Assembly (NCBI GenBank): GCA_045643165.1 | Contig: JAZUKF010000102.1 | Coordinates: 1 to 5,857 of the forward strand | Origin: SIG575 sp045643165 | GTDB taxonomy: Bacteria; Bacillota; Clostridia; Oscillospirales; Acutalibacteraceae | Direction of reading: 5' to 3' | Length of the DNA stretch: 5,857 nt | Shown here: positions 1-5,857 of the stretch, one piece after another | Position numbering within the stretch: position 1 is the first letter of the stretch | Layout of the letters: each line of letters begins with the position of its first letter | Program-made: the position numbers and the translations under genes | The notes under the pieces: generated by a model | Databases searched by the model: none | Told to the model about the DNA's origin: nothing | Seen by the model: the letters and a program-made list of their open reading frames with translations, nothing else

Positions 1-1
1 C

Positions 2-1903
2 AATATCACCCCCGCCCATGAGCATACCTATTCGACCGAGTGGAGCTATAACGCAACCCACCATTGGCACGAATGTACCTGCGAGGGACATTCGGGCTTT
101 ACCTCCGACTTCGGCACACACACTTTTGACGTAAACGGTGAATGTGATGTATGCGGTTTAAAACAAATTGCCGTTCCCAAAGCGGTGGAAGGTCTTGATT
201 ATAACGGCACTGAACTTACAGGTGTTGAAAACGGTGTAGGTTATACTCTTACAGGCAATACCGCAATCAATGTCGGTATGTATACTGCAACCGCAACTCT
301 TCAGGACGGTTATGTTTGGGAAGACGGAACAATAAATGATAAAGTAATTACATGGAAAATTTCCTCATCACAGCCGTCGATTGTTGTTGGTAATCTCAAA
401 ACGCTCTATGCAGATGTTACTGTTGAAAATGATACGATCATATTAACAGGTTACAAAAATACAAACAGTATCGTTGTATATGCAAAGGGTACTAACGGAG
501 TTAATGTTGATGTTACAATGACAGGAACACCTATTACGAAACTTTCTAACATTGACGGATTCATTCTTACTTATGCAAACTGGGTTAAGAGCGGAGAGAA
601 TGTAACAACTAAGATTATAATAGGCGGTAGTGAGTTTACATTGGTTTACAAATTTGCAACAGTGTCAGTACCCACAGAGGCTGATATTAAGACACTTAGA
701 GTCTTTGATTCTGATATAAACGAAACTGATCGTATCATTACACTTACATCAAACGCTGATGCACCTTATGTAAACTTGTATGTTAATCCGAATGCTCAGA
801 AATCCTTCACATATACACTTGAAACATCAGAAAATGTTGAAAAGGTAGGATCAGGAAACTATAAGATTTACAGACCTGTCGGAGCATCACAGCTTACACT
901 TCCCGTGCAGGTAACGGCAGGTGTACTCGGAACAACAGAGTATACACTTATTGTTAACTTCACAAAATCACCGTTCAATCCTGCTAAGTATATAGCCCCC
1001 GTTTACGGCGGTCTTGAATTCAGAAATGACGGCGTAGAAGATTATATACTCTTAACAATGACACCCGGAAAGAAATTTGTCGGCTTTAAGACGGCAGGTA
1101 TCAGTGGCGCAACGCTTACATTTGATCCTAATGCAACAGACGGTGTAGTTGATGAGTATGTGAGTGGTGGAAAAGTTACTCAGTACAGAGTTTATAAATC
1201 AAAAAATCCGACTTTGGATGCAGATGATTCAGCAACGGTAACAGGATCAATCAGCATTAAGTTCAAAGACGGAACAGAAGAAATGTATAAGATCGTGTTT
1301 GCATTTGAACCTATGGACTTCTCGGCAAATGCACTCAGCGCAACTCATGTTCAGTCTGTTGAATACGACAGCGAGAACCAAAAAATGGTATTTGTTGCTG
1401 AAGATACATCGTATATTCACATCAGAACAACTCTTACAAACGGTCTCAAAGTAAGTGCTGCAGATCCTGACGGAAAAATCGTATCTTATGTAGGCGAATT
1501 GATAAGGATCAGTTGTCCTGCATTAGGTGTTGTTGACTTTAAACTTATTGCAGAAAACGGAAAAGAGATTGAATGTACGGTATTGTTCAAAGACCATTGT
1601 GCAGTTGATGATGAAGGCAATATCATTGGAGATAAACTTGTAACAAGCAAGGTACCGGTTTCAAGAGGTATATTGTCTTATGGCGAAGAAAATCAACTTG
1701 TTTGTACAATAAGTACAGGTAAGTCTGCGGCAACAATTAACGAATTGACAGAATTGGGCGAAGAAGTGTCTGTTGAACTCGTTAAGGGCGTAACGTATGA
1801 CGAGGCAACCGGTATATACAAGATTTCAACTTCCGTTGCAGGTCAGCATATCACAATGACCGTCAGCGGTGTTGAATACGATGTTCTTGTTGCAAAAAAC
1901 TGA
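2..1903 (+). CDS. Modular beta-rich surface/secreted protein, 3' part (5'-truncated by window edge)
   Basis: The reading frame is open from base 2 to the TGA at 1901-1903 (633 visible residues), so the true start is upstream. A GTG at 185 is an in-frame Val inside a continuing protein, not a start. In order, the visible part has a His/Trp/Cys-rich module (residues about 6-53), a bacterial Ig-like repeat (about 58-120, with YTLTGNT, YTATATL and ITWKI segments), then about five degenerate units of 96-114 residues rich in alternating hydrophobic and Thr/Val residues, as expected for beta-sandwiches. The unit ends share a G-x-E-aromatic pattern. I see no LPXTG, SLH, dockerin, choline-binding or membrane segment at the C terminus, which ends in LVAKN. 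Proteins with these modules in gut Firmicutes are usually large, exported and adhesin-like; that role is inferred from architecture only. Any signal peptide or anchor would lie outside the window. The gene is isolated from its neighbour by a terminator and a new promoter. Surface localisation is moderately sure; the function is unknown. Confidence 0.85.
   Translation, partial: NITPAHEHTYSTEWSYNATHHWHECTCEGHSGFTSDFGTHTFDVNGECDVCGLKQIAVPKAVEGLDYNGTELTGVENGVGYTLTGNTAINVGMYTATATLQDGYVWEDGTINDKVITWKISSSQPSIVVGNLKTLYADVTVENDTIILTGYKNTNSIVVYAKGTNGVNVDVTMTGTPITKLSNIDGFILTYANWVKSGENVTTKIIIGGSEFTLVYKFATVSVPTEADIKTLRVFDSDINETDRIITLTSNADAPYVNLYVNPNAQKSFTYTLETSENVEKVGSGNYKIYRPVGASQLTLPVQVTAGVLGTTEYTLIVNFTKSPFNPAKYIAPVYGGLEFRNDGVEDYILLTMTPGKKFVGFKTAGISGATLTFDPNATDGVVDEYVSGGKVTQYRVYKSKNPTLDADDSATVTGSISIKFKDGTEEMYKIVFAFEPMDFSANALSATHVQSVEYDSENQKMVFVAEDTSYIHIRTTLTNGLKVSAADPDGKIVSYVGELIRISCPALGVVDFKLIAENGKEIECTVLFKDHCAVDDEGNIIGDKLVTSKVPVSRGILSYGEENQLVCTISTGKSAATINELTELGEEVSVELVKGVTYDEATGIYKISTSVAGQHITMTVSGVEYDVLVAKN
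17..157 (+). other. His/Trp/Cys-rich module within the surface protein (possible metal-binding repeat)
   Basis: This segment has the spacing H-x-H-T-Y-x3-W, then H-H-W-H-E-C-T-C, and closes with G-E-C-D-V-C-G. In the partial protein the candidate ligands are H6, H8, H20, H21, H23, C25, C27, H30, H40, C48 and C51. From general knowledge, HxHxY...HWHxCxC segments followed by a GxCDxCG ending recur, often in tandem, in large surface proteins of gut Clostridia. Zinc binding is plausible from the CxC plus CxxC pairs but is inference. Only one copy is visible, and earlier copies could lie upstream of the window. Its GC content and Thr codon use differ from the rest of the gene. Confidence 0.65.
173..361 (+). 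other. Bacterial Ig-like repeat domain within the surface protein
   Basis: The translation shows a Y-N-G-T-E-L-T-G-V start, then G-Y-T-L-T-G-N-T, then G-M-Y-T-A-T-A-T-L, a W-E-D-G-T segment and a closing I-T-W-K-I strand. This is the signature of a roughly 60-residue Ig-like/MBG-type repeat found in many Firmicutes surface proteins. The usual asparagine/alanine-glycine turn reads I-N-V-G here. It probably acts as a stalk or spacer domain; no specific ligand can be named. Confidence 0.65.
374..1900 (+). repeat. About five degenerate tandem beta-domain units at protein level
   Basis: Five segments end in a similar strand. They are GSEFTLVYKF (626-655), GTTEYTLIVNF (929-961), GTEEMYKIVFAF (1271-1306), GKEIECTVLF (1559-1588) and GVEYDVLVAKN (1868-1900). 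The spacings between their starts are 303, 342, 288 and 309 nt, or 96-114 residues. Within units, an early strand such as D-T-I-I-L-T-G or R-I-I-T-L-T-S is followed by a second strand such as I-V-V-Y or V-N-L-Y. The last two units match less well. DNA identity between units is not obvious, so this would be an old duplication or convergent beta-sandwich architecture, not a recent repeat. The family is not recognised. Confidence 0.45.
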
Positions 1904-1942
1904 ATGATCAATGATAAATAAAAATTGATTTAGTTAATTTTT

Positions 1943-1972
1943 CAGGGTATGCCGGAGGGCATACCCTGTTTT
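1943..1972 (+). terminator. Intrinsic terminator of the surface-protein gene
   Basis: A perfect 11-bp stem pairs 1943-1953 (CAGGGTATGCC) with 1958-1968 (GGCATACCCTG) around a GGAG loop, and is followed at once by TTTT. It lies 40 nt after the TGA stop. The T-rich tract on the other side of the hairpin gives A residues on the minus strand, so it is expected to work on + strand transcripts only. Confidence 0.92.
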
Positions 1973-2009
1973 ATATAATATTCAGTTTTACAAATGAGAC
2001 AGTCCTTTC

Positions 2010-2038
2010 TTGATTTTTTCGGGAAAGAATGGTATAAT
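2010..2038 (+). promoter_or_regulatory. Sigma-A promoter of the pcrA-capA unit, extended -10
   Basis: The -35 element TTGATT (2010-2015; 5 of 6 consensus matches) is separated by exactly 17 nt from a perfect -10 TATAAT (2033-2038). A TG one base before the -10 (2030-2031) makes it an extended -10. The predicted start is near 2045, giving a 5' leader of about 25 nt to the ATG at 2070, too short for a riboswitch. It lies just after the upstream terminator, so the helicase unit is transcribed independently. No GAAC-N4-GTTC LexA box is visible around it. Confidence 0.85.
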
Positions 2039-2059
2039 AAGGATAATAATGTAAATAAC

Positions 2060-2072
2060 AGGTGAAAAAATG
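2060..2072 (+). promoter_or_regulatory. Ribosome binding site and start of pcrA
   Basis: AGGTG (2060-2064) lies 5 nt before the ATG at 2070. The string GTGAAAAAATG here is identical to the one at the preferred start of the downstream gene, which supports both starts. An internal Met at residue 20, just before the Q-motif, lacks a comparable Shine-Dalgarno sequence. Confidence 0.75.
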
Positions 2073-4445
2073 ATTACGGATTTCTATAATCTCCGCAGGG
2101 AGATAATAAAAAAACAGTTTAAAACAATGAATGACCGTCAACTTGAAGCGGTTTTACATACAAAGGGACCTTTGCTTATTCTTGCAGGTGCCGGTAGCGG
2201 AAAGACTACGGTTATCGTCAACAGAATTTGCAATCTCATTAAATTCGGTGATGCTTATAATACCGATAAATGCGATTTTTCAGTCAGCGAATATGATTTA
2301 AGTCTTATGCAGGATTATCTTGACGGAAAAACAGATGATTTGTTTGATGTTGAAGATTTACTCTGTGTTGATGCACCGAAGCCGTGGGAAATTCTTGCAA
2401 TAACCTTTACCAATAAAGCGGCAGGGGAACTTAAAGAACGTATTGTCAAAATGTTAGGCTCTCAGGGCGAGGATGTATGGGCAAGCACGTTCCATTCTTT
2501 CTGCACAAGGATTTTAAGACGTGAATGTTCCGTTCTCGGTTACAGCAGTAACTTTACGATTTACGATACTGATGACAGTAAACGTGTGATGAAGGAATGT
2601 CAACGTCAACTTGGTTTGGATGAAAAAATGCTTTCATCGAAAACAATTCTGAATGAAATCAGTCATGCCAAGGATTCGCTTATTTCTCCCGAAGAATATA
2701 TTAAAGAGGCAGGCAGTGATGTCCGTCTTTCCAATATCGGAAAAGCCTATGCGAAATATCAGCAGATGCTTAAAAATGCCGATGCCATGGACTTTGACGA
2801 TATTATTGTAAATACGGTGAAATTGCTTGAAAATTATGAAGATGTGAGGACTCATTATCAGAATAAATTTAAGTATATTATGGTGCGCGAGGATCAGGAT
2901 ACAAACCATGCTCAATACAGATTAACTCAACTTCTTGCCGAGAAAAGGCAGAATATCTGTGTTGTAGGTGATGATGACCAGAGTATTTACCGTTTCCGTG
3001 GAGCAACGATTGAAAATATCCTATCCTTTGAGGAAAGATATAAAAATTCAAAGGTTATCAGGCTTGAACAAAACTACCGTTCAACCCAGAATATTCTTGA
3101 TGCCGCCAATGCGGTTATAAAAAACAATGAGTCGAGAAAAGGAAAATCTCTTTGGACATCCAACGGTTCCGGTGAAAAAATTACATACAATGTTGCGTAT
3201 GACGAACAGGATGAGGCAAGATATATTGCGGATACTATTTCAAATAATGTTGTAATGGGCAGAAAATGGAGCGACCATACTGTTTTATACAGAATGAACT
3301 CACAGTCAAACGCCATTGAAAATGCTTTTGTGAGAATGGGTATTCCCTACAGGGTTATCGGCGGACACCGTTTCTATGAACGTAAAGAAATAAGGGATGC
3401 GATAGCATATCTTACCGTTTTGAATAATCCGTCGGATGATGTTCGTTTACGCCGTATTATCAATGAACCGAAAAGGGGAATAGGTGATACGACAGTAAAT
3501 CATGCTATGGAAATTGCCACCGGTATCGGTACAAGTCTGTACGAAGTATTTAAACATTGTGAGGATTATCCGGCTCTTTCAAGAGCGAGCGGAAAAATCA
3601 GAGAATTTGTCGATATGATGGAGAATATCCGTCTGATGTCGGCAAATATGAAGCTTAATGAAATGTTTGAGTTTACCATGAGAAGCTCCGGATATCTTGA
3701 CGGTTTGGCACTTGATAAAGAAACTTTTGCCGATCGTTATGAGAATATTCGGGAACTTTCAACCAACCTTTTAAAATATTCCGAAGAAAATGAAGATGCC
3801 ACTTTGGGAGGTTTTCTTGAAGAAGTTTCCCTGATGACGGATATTGATAATTATAATGCCGAGGCTGATACTGCCACATTGATGACACTTCATTCCGCAA
3901 AAGGTCTTGAATTTCCTTTTGTATTTATGGCAGGAATGGAGGAGGGGATTTTCCCGGGAATACAGGCTACCTTTGTTCCATCCGAGGTGGAGGAGGAAAG
4001 ACGTCTTGCATACGTGGGAATTACACGAGCCAAAGAAAAACTCTATCTGACTGCCGCAAGAACCAGAATGATTTTCGGTTCCACAAGTCATAACAGACCT
4101 TCAAGGTTTGTGGAGGAAATTCCACGTAATCTTATTGATGATAAGACTAAATCCGGTATTTCTCATTCTCAGCAGGTAATGTTTTCTTCGTCGGAGAAGC
4201 GGAAAACAGAACATTCTATTTCAAGAGATTATTATGCGGATAAGAAAAAATCCGAAATATCCGCCGATGTTAATCTCACATTTAATGTGGGAGACAGCGT
4301 TGAACATAAGGTTTTCGGACGTGGTGTAATTCTTTCCGTAAAGCCCATGGGCGGAGATACTCTTTTGGAAATAGCATTTGAAAATGCAAGTACGAAAAAA
4401 CTTATGGCAAAATTTGCAAAACTTAAGATAATTACAGATAATTAA
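2070..4445 (+). CDS. pcrA: ATP-dependent DNA helicase PcrA/UvrD (SF1A) with an altered Walker B motif
   Basis: This is a 791-residue 3'-5' DNA helicase of the UvrD/PcrA/Rep family, which in Firmicutes acts in nucleotide excision repair, rolling-circle replication and clearing of RNA polymerase or recombinase from DNA. Visible motifs are the Q-motif Q24, Walker A AGAGSGKT (39-46, K45), motif Ia TFTNKAA (112-118), Ib STFHSFC (139-145), III GDDDQSIYRFRGA (300-312), IV QNYRST (335-340), a GIPYRVIGG...FYERKEI block (424-441), V LHSAKGLEF (607-615) and VI EEERRLAYVGITRAK (641-655, R653). The C terminus (about 738-791) has V-G-D-S-V-E-H-K-V-F-G-R-G, the Tudor-like domain that contacts RNA polymerase in PcrA. 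Motif II reads V-R-E-D-Q-D-T-N (272-279) where the family has V-D-E-Y/F-Q-D-T-N, so the Mg2+-binding Asp is Arg273. An acidic insert of about 45 residues (60-106) makes it longer than B. subtilis PcrA. The family is certain; full activity is uncertain because of motif II. It is the first gene of a likely operon. Confidence 0.96.
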   Translation: MITDFYNLRREIIKKQFKTMNDRQLEAVLHTKGPLLILAGAGSGKTTVIVNRICNLIKFGDAYNTDKCDFSVSEYDLSLMQDYLDGKTDDLFDVEDLLCVDAPKPWEILAITFTNKAAGELKERIVKMLGSQGEDVWASTFHSFCTRILRRECSVLGYSSNFTIYDTDDSKRVMKECQRQLGLDEKMLSSKTILNEISHAKDSLISPEEYIKEAGSDVRLSNIGKAYAKYQQMLKNADAMDFDDIIVNTVKLLENYEDVRTHYQNKFKYIMVREDQDTNHAQYRLTQLLAEKRQNICVVGDDDQSIYRFRGATIENILSFEERYKNSKVIRLEQNYRSTQNILDAANAVIKNNESRKGKSLWTSNGSGEKITYNVAYDEQDEARYIADTISNNVVMGRKWSDHTVLYRMNSQSNAIENAFVRMGIPYRVIGGHRFYERKEIRDAIAYLTVLNNPSDDVRLRRIINEPKRGIGDTTVNHAMEIATGIGTSLYEVFKHCEDYPALSRASGKIREFVDMMENIRLMSANMKLNEMFEFTMRSSGYLDGLALDKETFADRYENIRELSTNLLKYSEENEDATLGGFLEEVSLMTDIDNYNAEADTATLMTLHSAKGLEFPFVFMAGMEEGIFPGIQATFVPSEVEEERRLAYVGITRAKEKLYLTAARTRMIFGSTSHNRPSRFVEEIPRNLIDDKTKSGISHSQQVMFSSSEKRKTEHSISRDYYADKKKSEISADVNLTFNVGDSVEHKVFGRGVILSVKPMGGDTLLEIAFENASTKKLMAKFAKLKIITDN

Positions 4446-4471
4446 ACTGTTTTGTTTTAAAAATTGATGTC

Positions 4472-4487
4472 GGGAAGTGAAAAAATG
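4472..4487 (+). promoter_or_regulatory. Ribosome binding site that fixes the capA-like start at ATG 4485
   Basis: The stretch GGGAAGTGA (4472-4480) precedes ATG 4485 and gives the same GTGAAAAAATG context as the pcrA start. In-frame alternatives TTG 4464 and ATG 4467 would add seven and six residues. They are preceded only by T- and A-rich sequence with no purine-rich Shine-Dalgarno, so they are less likely. The Shine-Dalgarno match is modest. Confidence 0.65.
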
Positions 4488-5813
4488 AGTAAAAAAAGTA
4501 AAAAAAATGATTCGGCAATACGTTTTTTAAAAGCATTTCTTACAACACTTATTGTTTCTGTTGTGATTATGTTTATTTGCATGAACGTATGTGATTTCGG
4601 GAATTTATCAAGAAATATTACCGATGATAAAATCAGAACTTTTTCGAGAAAACAGACAGTTGATGAACCTGATAAAAATGCAGATCCTCATAAAGTTGTG
4701 GCTACTGCGAATATTTCCGGAATAGGTGATTTGCTTATTCATGCACCTGTTTTTAACAGCGTACAAAATTCCGACGGTTCATACGATTTTACTTCAATTT
4801 TTACCCTCGTAAAGCCTTATATTGAAAAATTTGATTATTCAATAATAAACCTTGAAGTATCTTTGGGCGGAACGGAAAACGGACGAAAATATTCCGGTTA
4901 TCCATTGTTTAATTGCCCCGATTCCATTGTCGATGCGGCAAAATATATGGGTAACGATATGCTTCTTCTTGCCAATAATCATACTTACGATTGCGGACTC
5001 TCCGGACTTTACAGAAAAATTGATGTAATACGTGAAAAGGGTATGGAATTAACGGGTTTAAGACGTGATACATCTGAAAAGCCCTATGTTATCAAAGATA
5101 TTAACGGTATAAAAATAGGAATAATAAATTATACTTATGAAACAACATGTACAGGTGAAGGCAATAAAGCCATCAACGGAATTGTTATGGACCATGAGGC
5201 GAATGACCTTGTAAATTCATTCAATTATGAAAAACTTGATGAGTTTTATAATGATCTTCAAAATAAAATGGAAATGATGAAATCCGACGGTGCGGAGGTT
5301 ATCGTTGTTTTCCCTCATTGGGGAACGGAATATAATCTTACCGGGGATGATTATCAGGCGGAAATGTCTCAGAAAATGTGTAATCTCGGTGTGGATTTAA
5401 TTATCGGAGGACATCCGCATGTTGTTGAACCCGTTAAGGTTTTCAAGTCCGAAACATCCGGTAAAACAACGGCGTGTCTGTATTCCATGGGTAATTTTAT
5501 TTCCAATCAGAGAAGGAATTATATGAATCTTTCCACAGGTAATACCGAAGACGGATTGATTTTCACCGCAGAATTTACAAAGTATGCAGACGGAACGGTA
5601 AAGGTTTCAAAAATAGGAGCAATTCCCACATGGGTAAATCTTGAAAACGGAAAATATACCGTAATTCCTTTGGATAAAGATGTTCCCGATTGGAAAAGTG
5701 CTTTCAATTTGTCCGATAACGCTTTAACACGGTCAAAAGAATCCTATGAAAGAACAATGAAACTTATAGGCGAAGGAATTGAAGAATATAACAATTTGAC
5801 AAAGCAAAATTAA
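4485..5813 (+). CDS. Membrane-anchored CapA-family (PGA_cap) metallophosphatase-like protein
   Basis: This 442-residue protein begins with a Lys-rich stretch and one hydrophobic segment (about 14-36) without a lipobox, so it is probably a signal anchor with the main domain outside the cell. A polar linker (about 37-77) follows, then a CapA/PGA_cap domain to about 350. Its hallmark motifs are G-D-L-L-I-H (81-86, D82), N-L-E-V (122-125), N-N-H-T-Y-D (164-169), H-W-G-T-E-Y (278-283), G-G-H-P-H-V-V-E-P (308-316) and S-M-G-N-F (334-338). These Asp, Asn and His residues match the calcineurin-like metal site typical of the family. CapA of Bacillus takes part in poly-gamma-glutamate capsule production. 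No capB, capC or capD is visible here, so a capsule role cannot be claimed and the substrate is unknown. It lies 39 nt after pcrA with no terminator or clear promoter between, so cotranscription is likely. Length and motifs look intact. The C-terminal tail (about 375-442) is charged and not assigned. The family is sure, the function is not. Confidence 0.9.
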   Translation: MSKKSKKNDSAIRFLKAFLTTLIVSVVIMFICMNVCDFGNLSRNITDDKIRTFSRKQTVDEPDKNADPHKVVATANISGIGDLLIHAPVFNSVQNSDGSYDFTSIFTLVKPYIEKFDYSIINLEVSLGGTENGRKYSGYPLFNCPDSIVDAAKYMGNDMLLLANNHTYDCGLSGLYRKIDVIREKGMELTGLRRDTSEKPYVIKDINGIKIGIINYTYETTCTGEGNKAINGIVMDHEANDLVNSFNYEKLDEFYNDLQNKMEMMKSDGAEVIVVFPHWGTEYNLTGDDYQAEMSQKMCNLGVDLIIGGHPHVVEPVKVFKSETSGKTTACLYSMGNFISNQRRNYMNLSTGNTEDGLIFTAEFTKYADGTVKVSKIGAIPTWVNLENGKYTVIPLDKDVPDWKSAFNLSDNALTRSKESYERTMKLIGEGIEEYNNLTKQN

Positions 5814-5819
5814 ATTTTT

Positions 5820-5857
5820 AAACTGATTTCGTGAAATATCGGAATCAGTTTTTCTTT
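5820..5857 (+). terminator. Intrinsic terminator of the pcrA-capA unit
   Basis: A 12-bp stem with one G-U pair joins 5820-5831 (AAACTGATTTCG) to 5840-5851 (CGGAATCAGTTT) around an 8-nt loop. A TTTTTCTTT tract (5849-5857) runs to the edge of the window. The stem begins 6 nt after the TAA stop, and the T-tract may continue beyond the window. Confidence 0.85.

Noticed and set aside
185..1903. A complete gene starting at GTG 185
   Set aside because: The same frame is open back to base 2 and encodes a recognisable His/Cys module, and no ribosome binding site precedes 185. The gene is truncated by the window edge.
2005..2029. Short dyad CTTTC...GAAAG across the -35 region as an operator, or LexA control of pcrA
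   Set aside because: The 5-bp arms in T/A-rich DNA are expected by chance, and there is no GAAC-N4-GTTC SOS box between 1973 and 2069.
1904..2069. Riboswitch or small RNA in the intergenic region
   Set aside because: After the terminator and promoter only about 25 nt of leader remain, and there is no further stable hairpin.
2634..2915. Minus-strand ORF of 93 codons, and others at 3074-3316, 3673-3900 and 3771-4091
   Set aside because: They lie wholly inside the well-supported helicase gene on the opposite strand, with no recognisable domains, so they are shadow frames.
4446..4484. Terminator or promoter between pcrA and the CapA-like gene
   Set aside because: The T- and A-rich stretch forms only a weak AAAC/GTTT pairing, and no -35/-10 pair with proper spacing is visible.
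5519..5707. Minus-strand ORF of 62 codons
   Set aside because: It overlaps the CapA-like coding sequence antisense, with no start signal or family resemblance.
4485..5813. Calling this gene capA of a poly-gamma-glutamate capsule operon
   Set aside because: The domain family fits, but CapB and CapC partners are not present in the window and solitary CapA-like proteins are widespread, so the gene symbol and pathway are not justified.

Overview
The window suggests a low-GC Firmicute of the class Clostridia, plausibly an uncultured gut Oscillospiraceae/Ruminococcaceae-type bacterium. This is an inference from the AT-rich codon use, the clostridial-type PcrA with a Tudor-like C-terminal domain, the His/Trp/Cys and Ig-like modules typical of gut clostridial surface proteins, and the GTG-A5-ATG start contexts. 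No marker gene fixes the genus. All three genes lie on the + strand.

Region 1 (2-1903) is the 3' part of a large gene for a probable exported, modular beta-rich surface protein. Its 5' end, including any signal peptide, lies outside the window. From the N-terminal side the visible part holds a His/Trp/Cys-rich module, one Ig-like repeat of a type common in gut Firmicutes, and about five degenerate 96-114-residue units that I cannot assign to a named family. It ends without a recognisable wall or membrane anchor. A strong intrinsic terminator (1943-1972) closes this unit.

Region 2 (1904-2069) is a short intergenic stretch. It carries that terminator and, just downstream, an excellent sigma-A promoter (TTGATT, 17 nt, extended -10 TATAAT) that drives the next two genes.

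Region 3 (2070-5813) is a likely two-gene operon. The first gene encodes a PcrA/UvrD-type SF1A DNA helicase of 791 residues. It is followed 39 nt later by a membrane-anchored CapA-family (PGA_cap) metallophosphatase-like protein of 442 residues. An intrinsic terminator ends the operon at the right edge of the window. The two genes have no known joint function, so their linkage looks transcriptional.

The most notable point is that the helicase's otherwise canonical motif set has an altered Walker B (motif II). The usual V-D-E-Y/F-Q-D-T-N reads V-R-E-D-Q-D-T-N, so the Mg2+-binding Asp is replaced by Arg. Second is the composition and codon shift at the His/Cys module, and third the unassigned tandem units of the surface protein. 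I see no CRISPR array, RNA gene, insertion sequence or defence system, and nothing that clearly amounts to a new multi-gene system.
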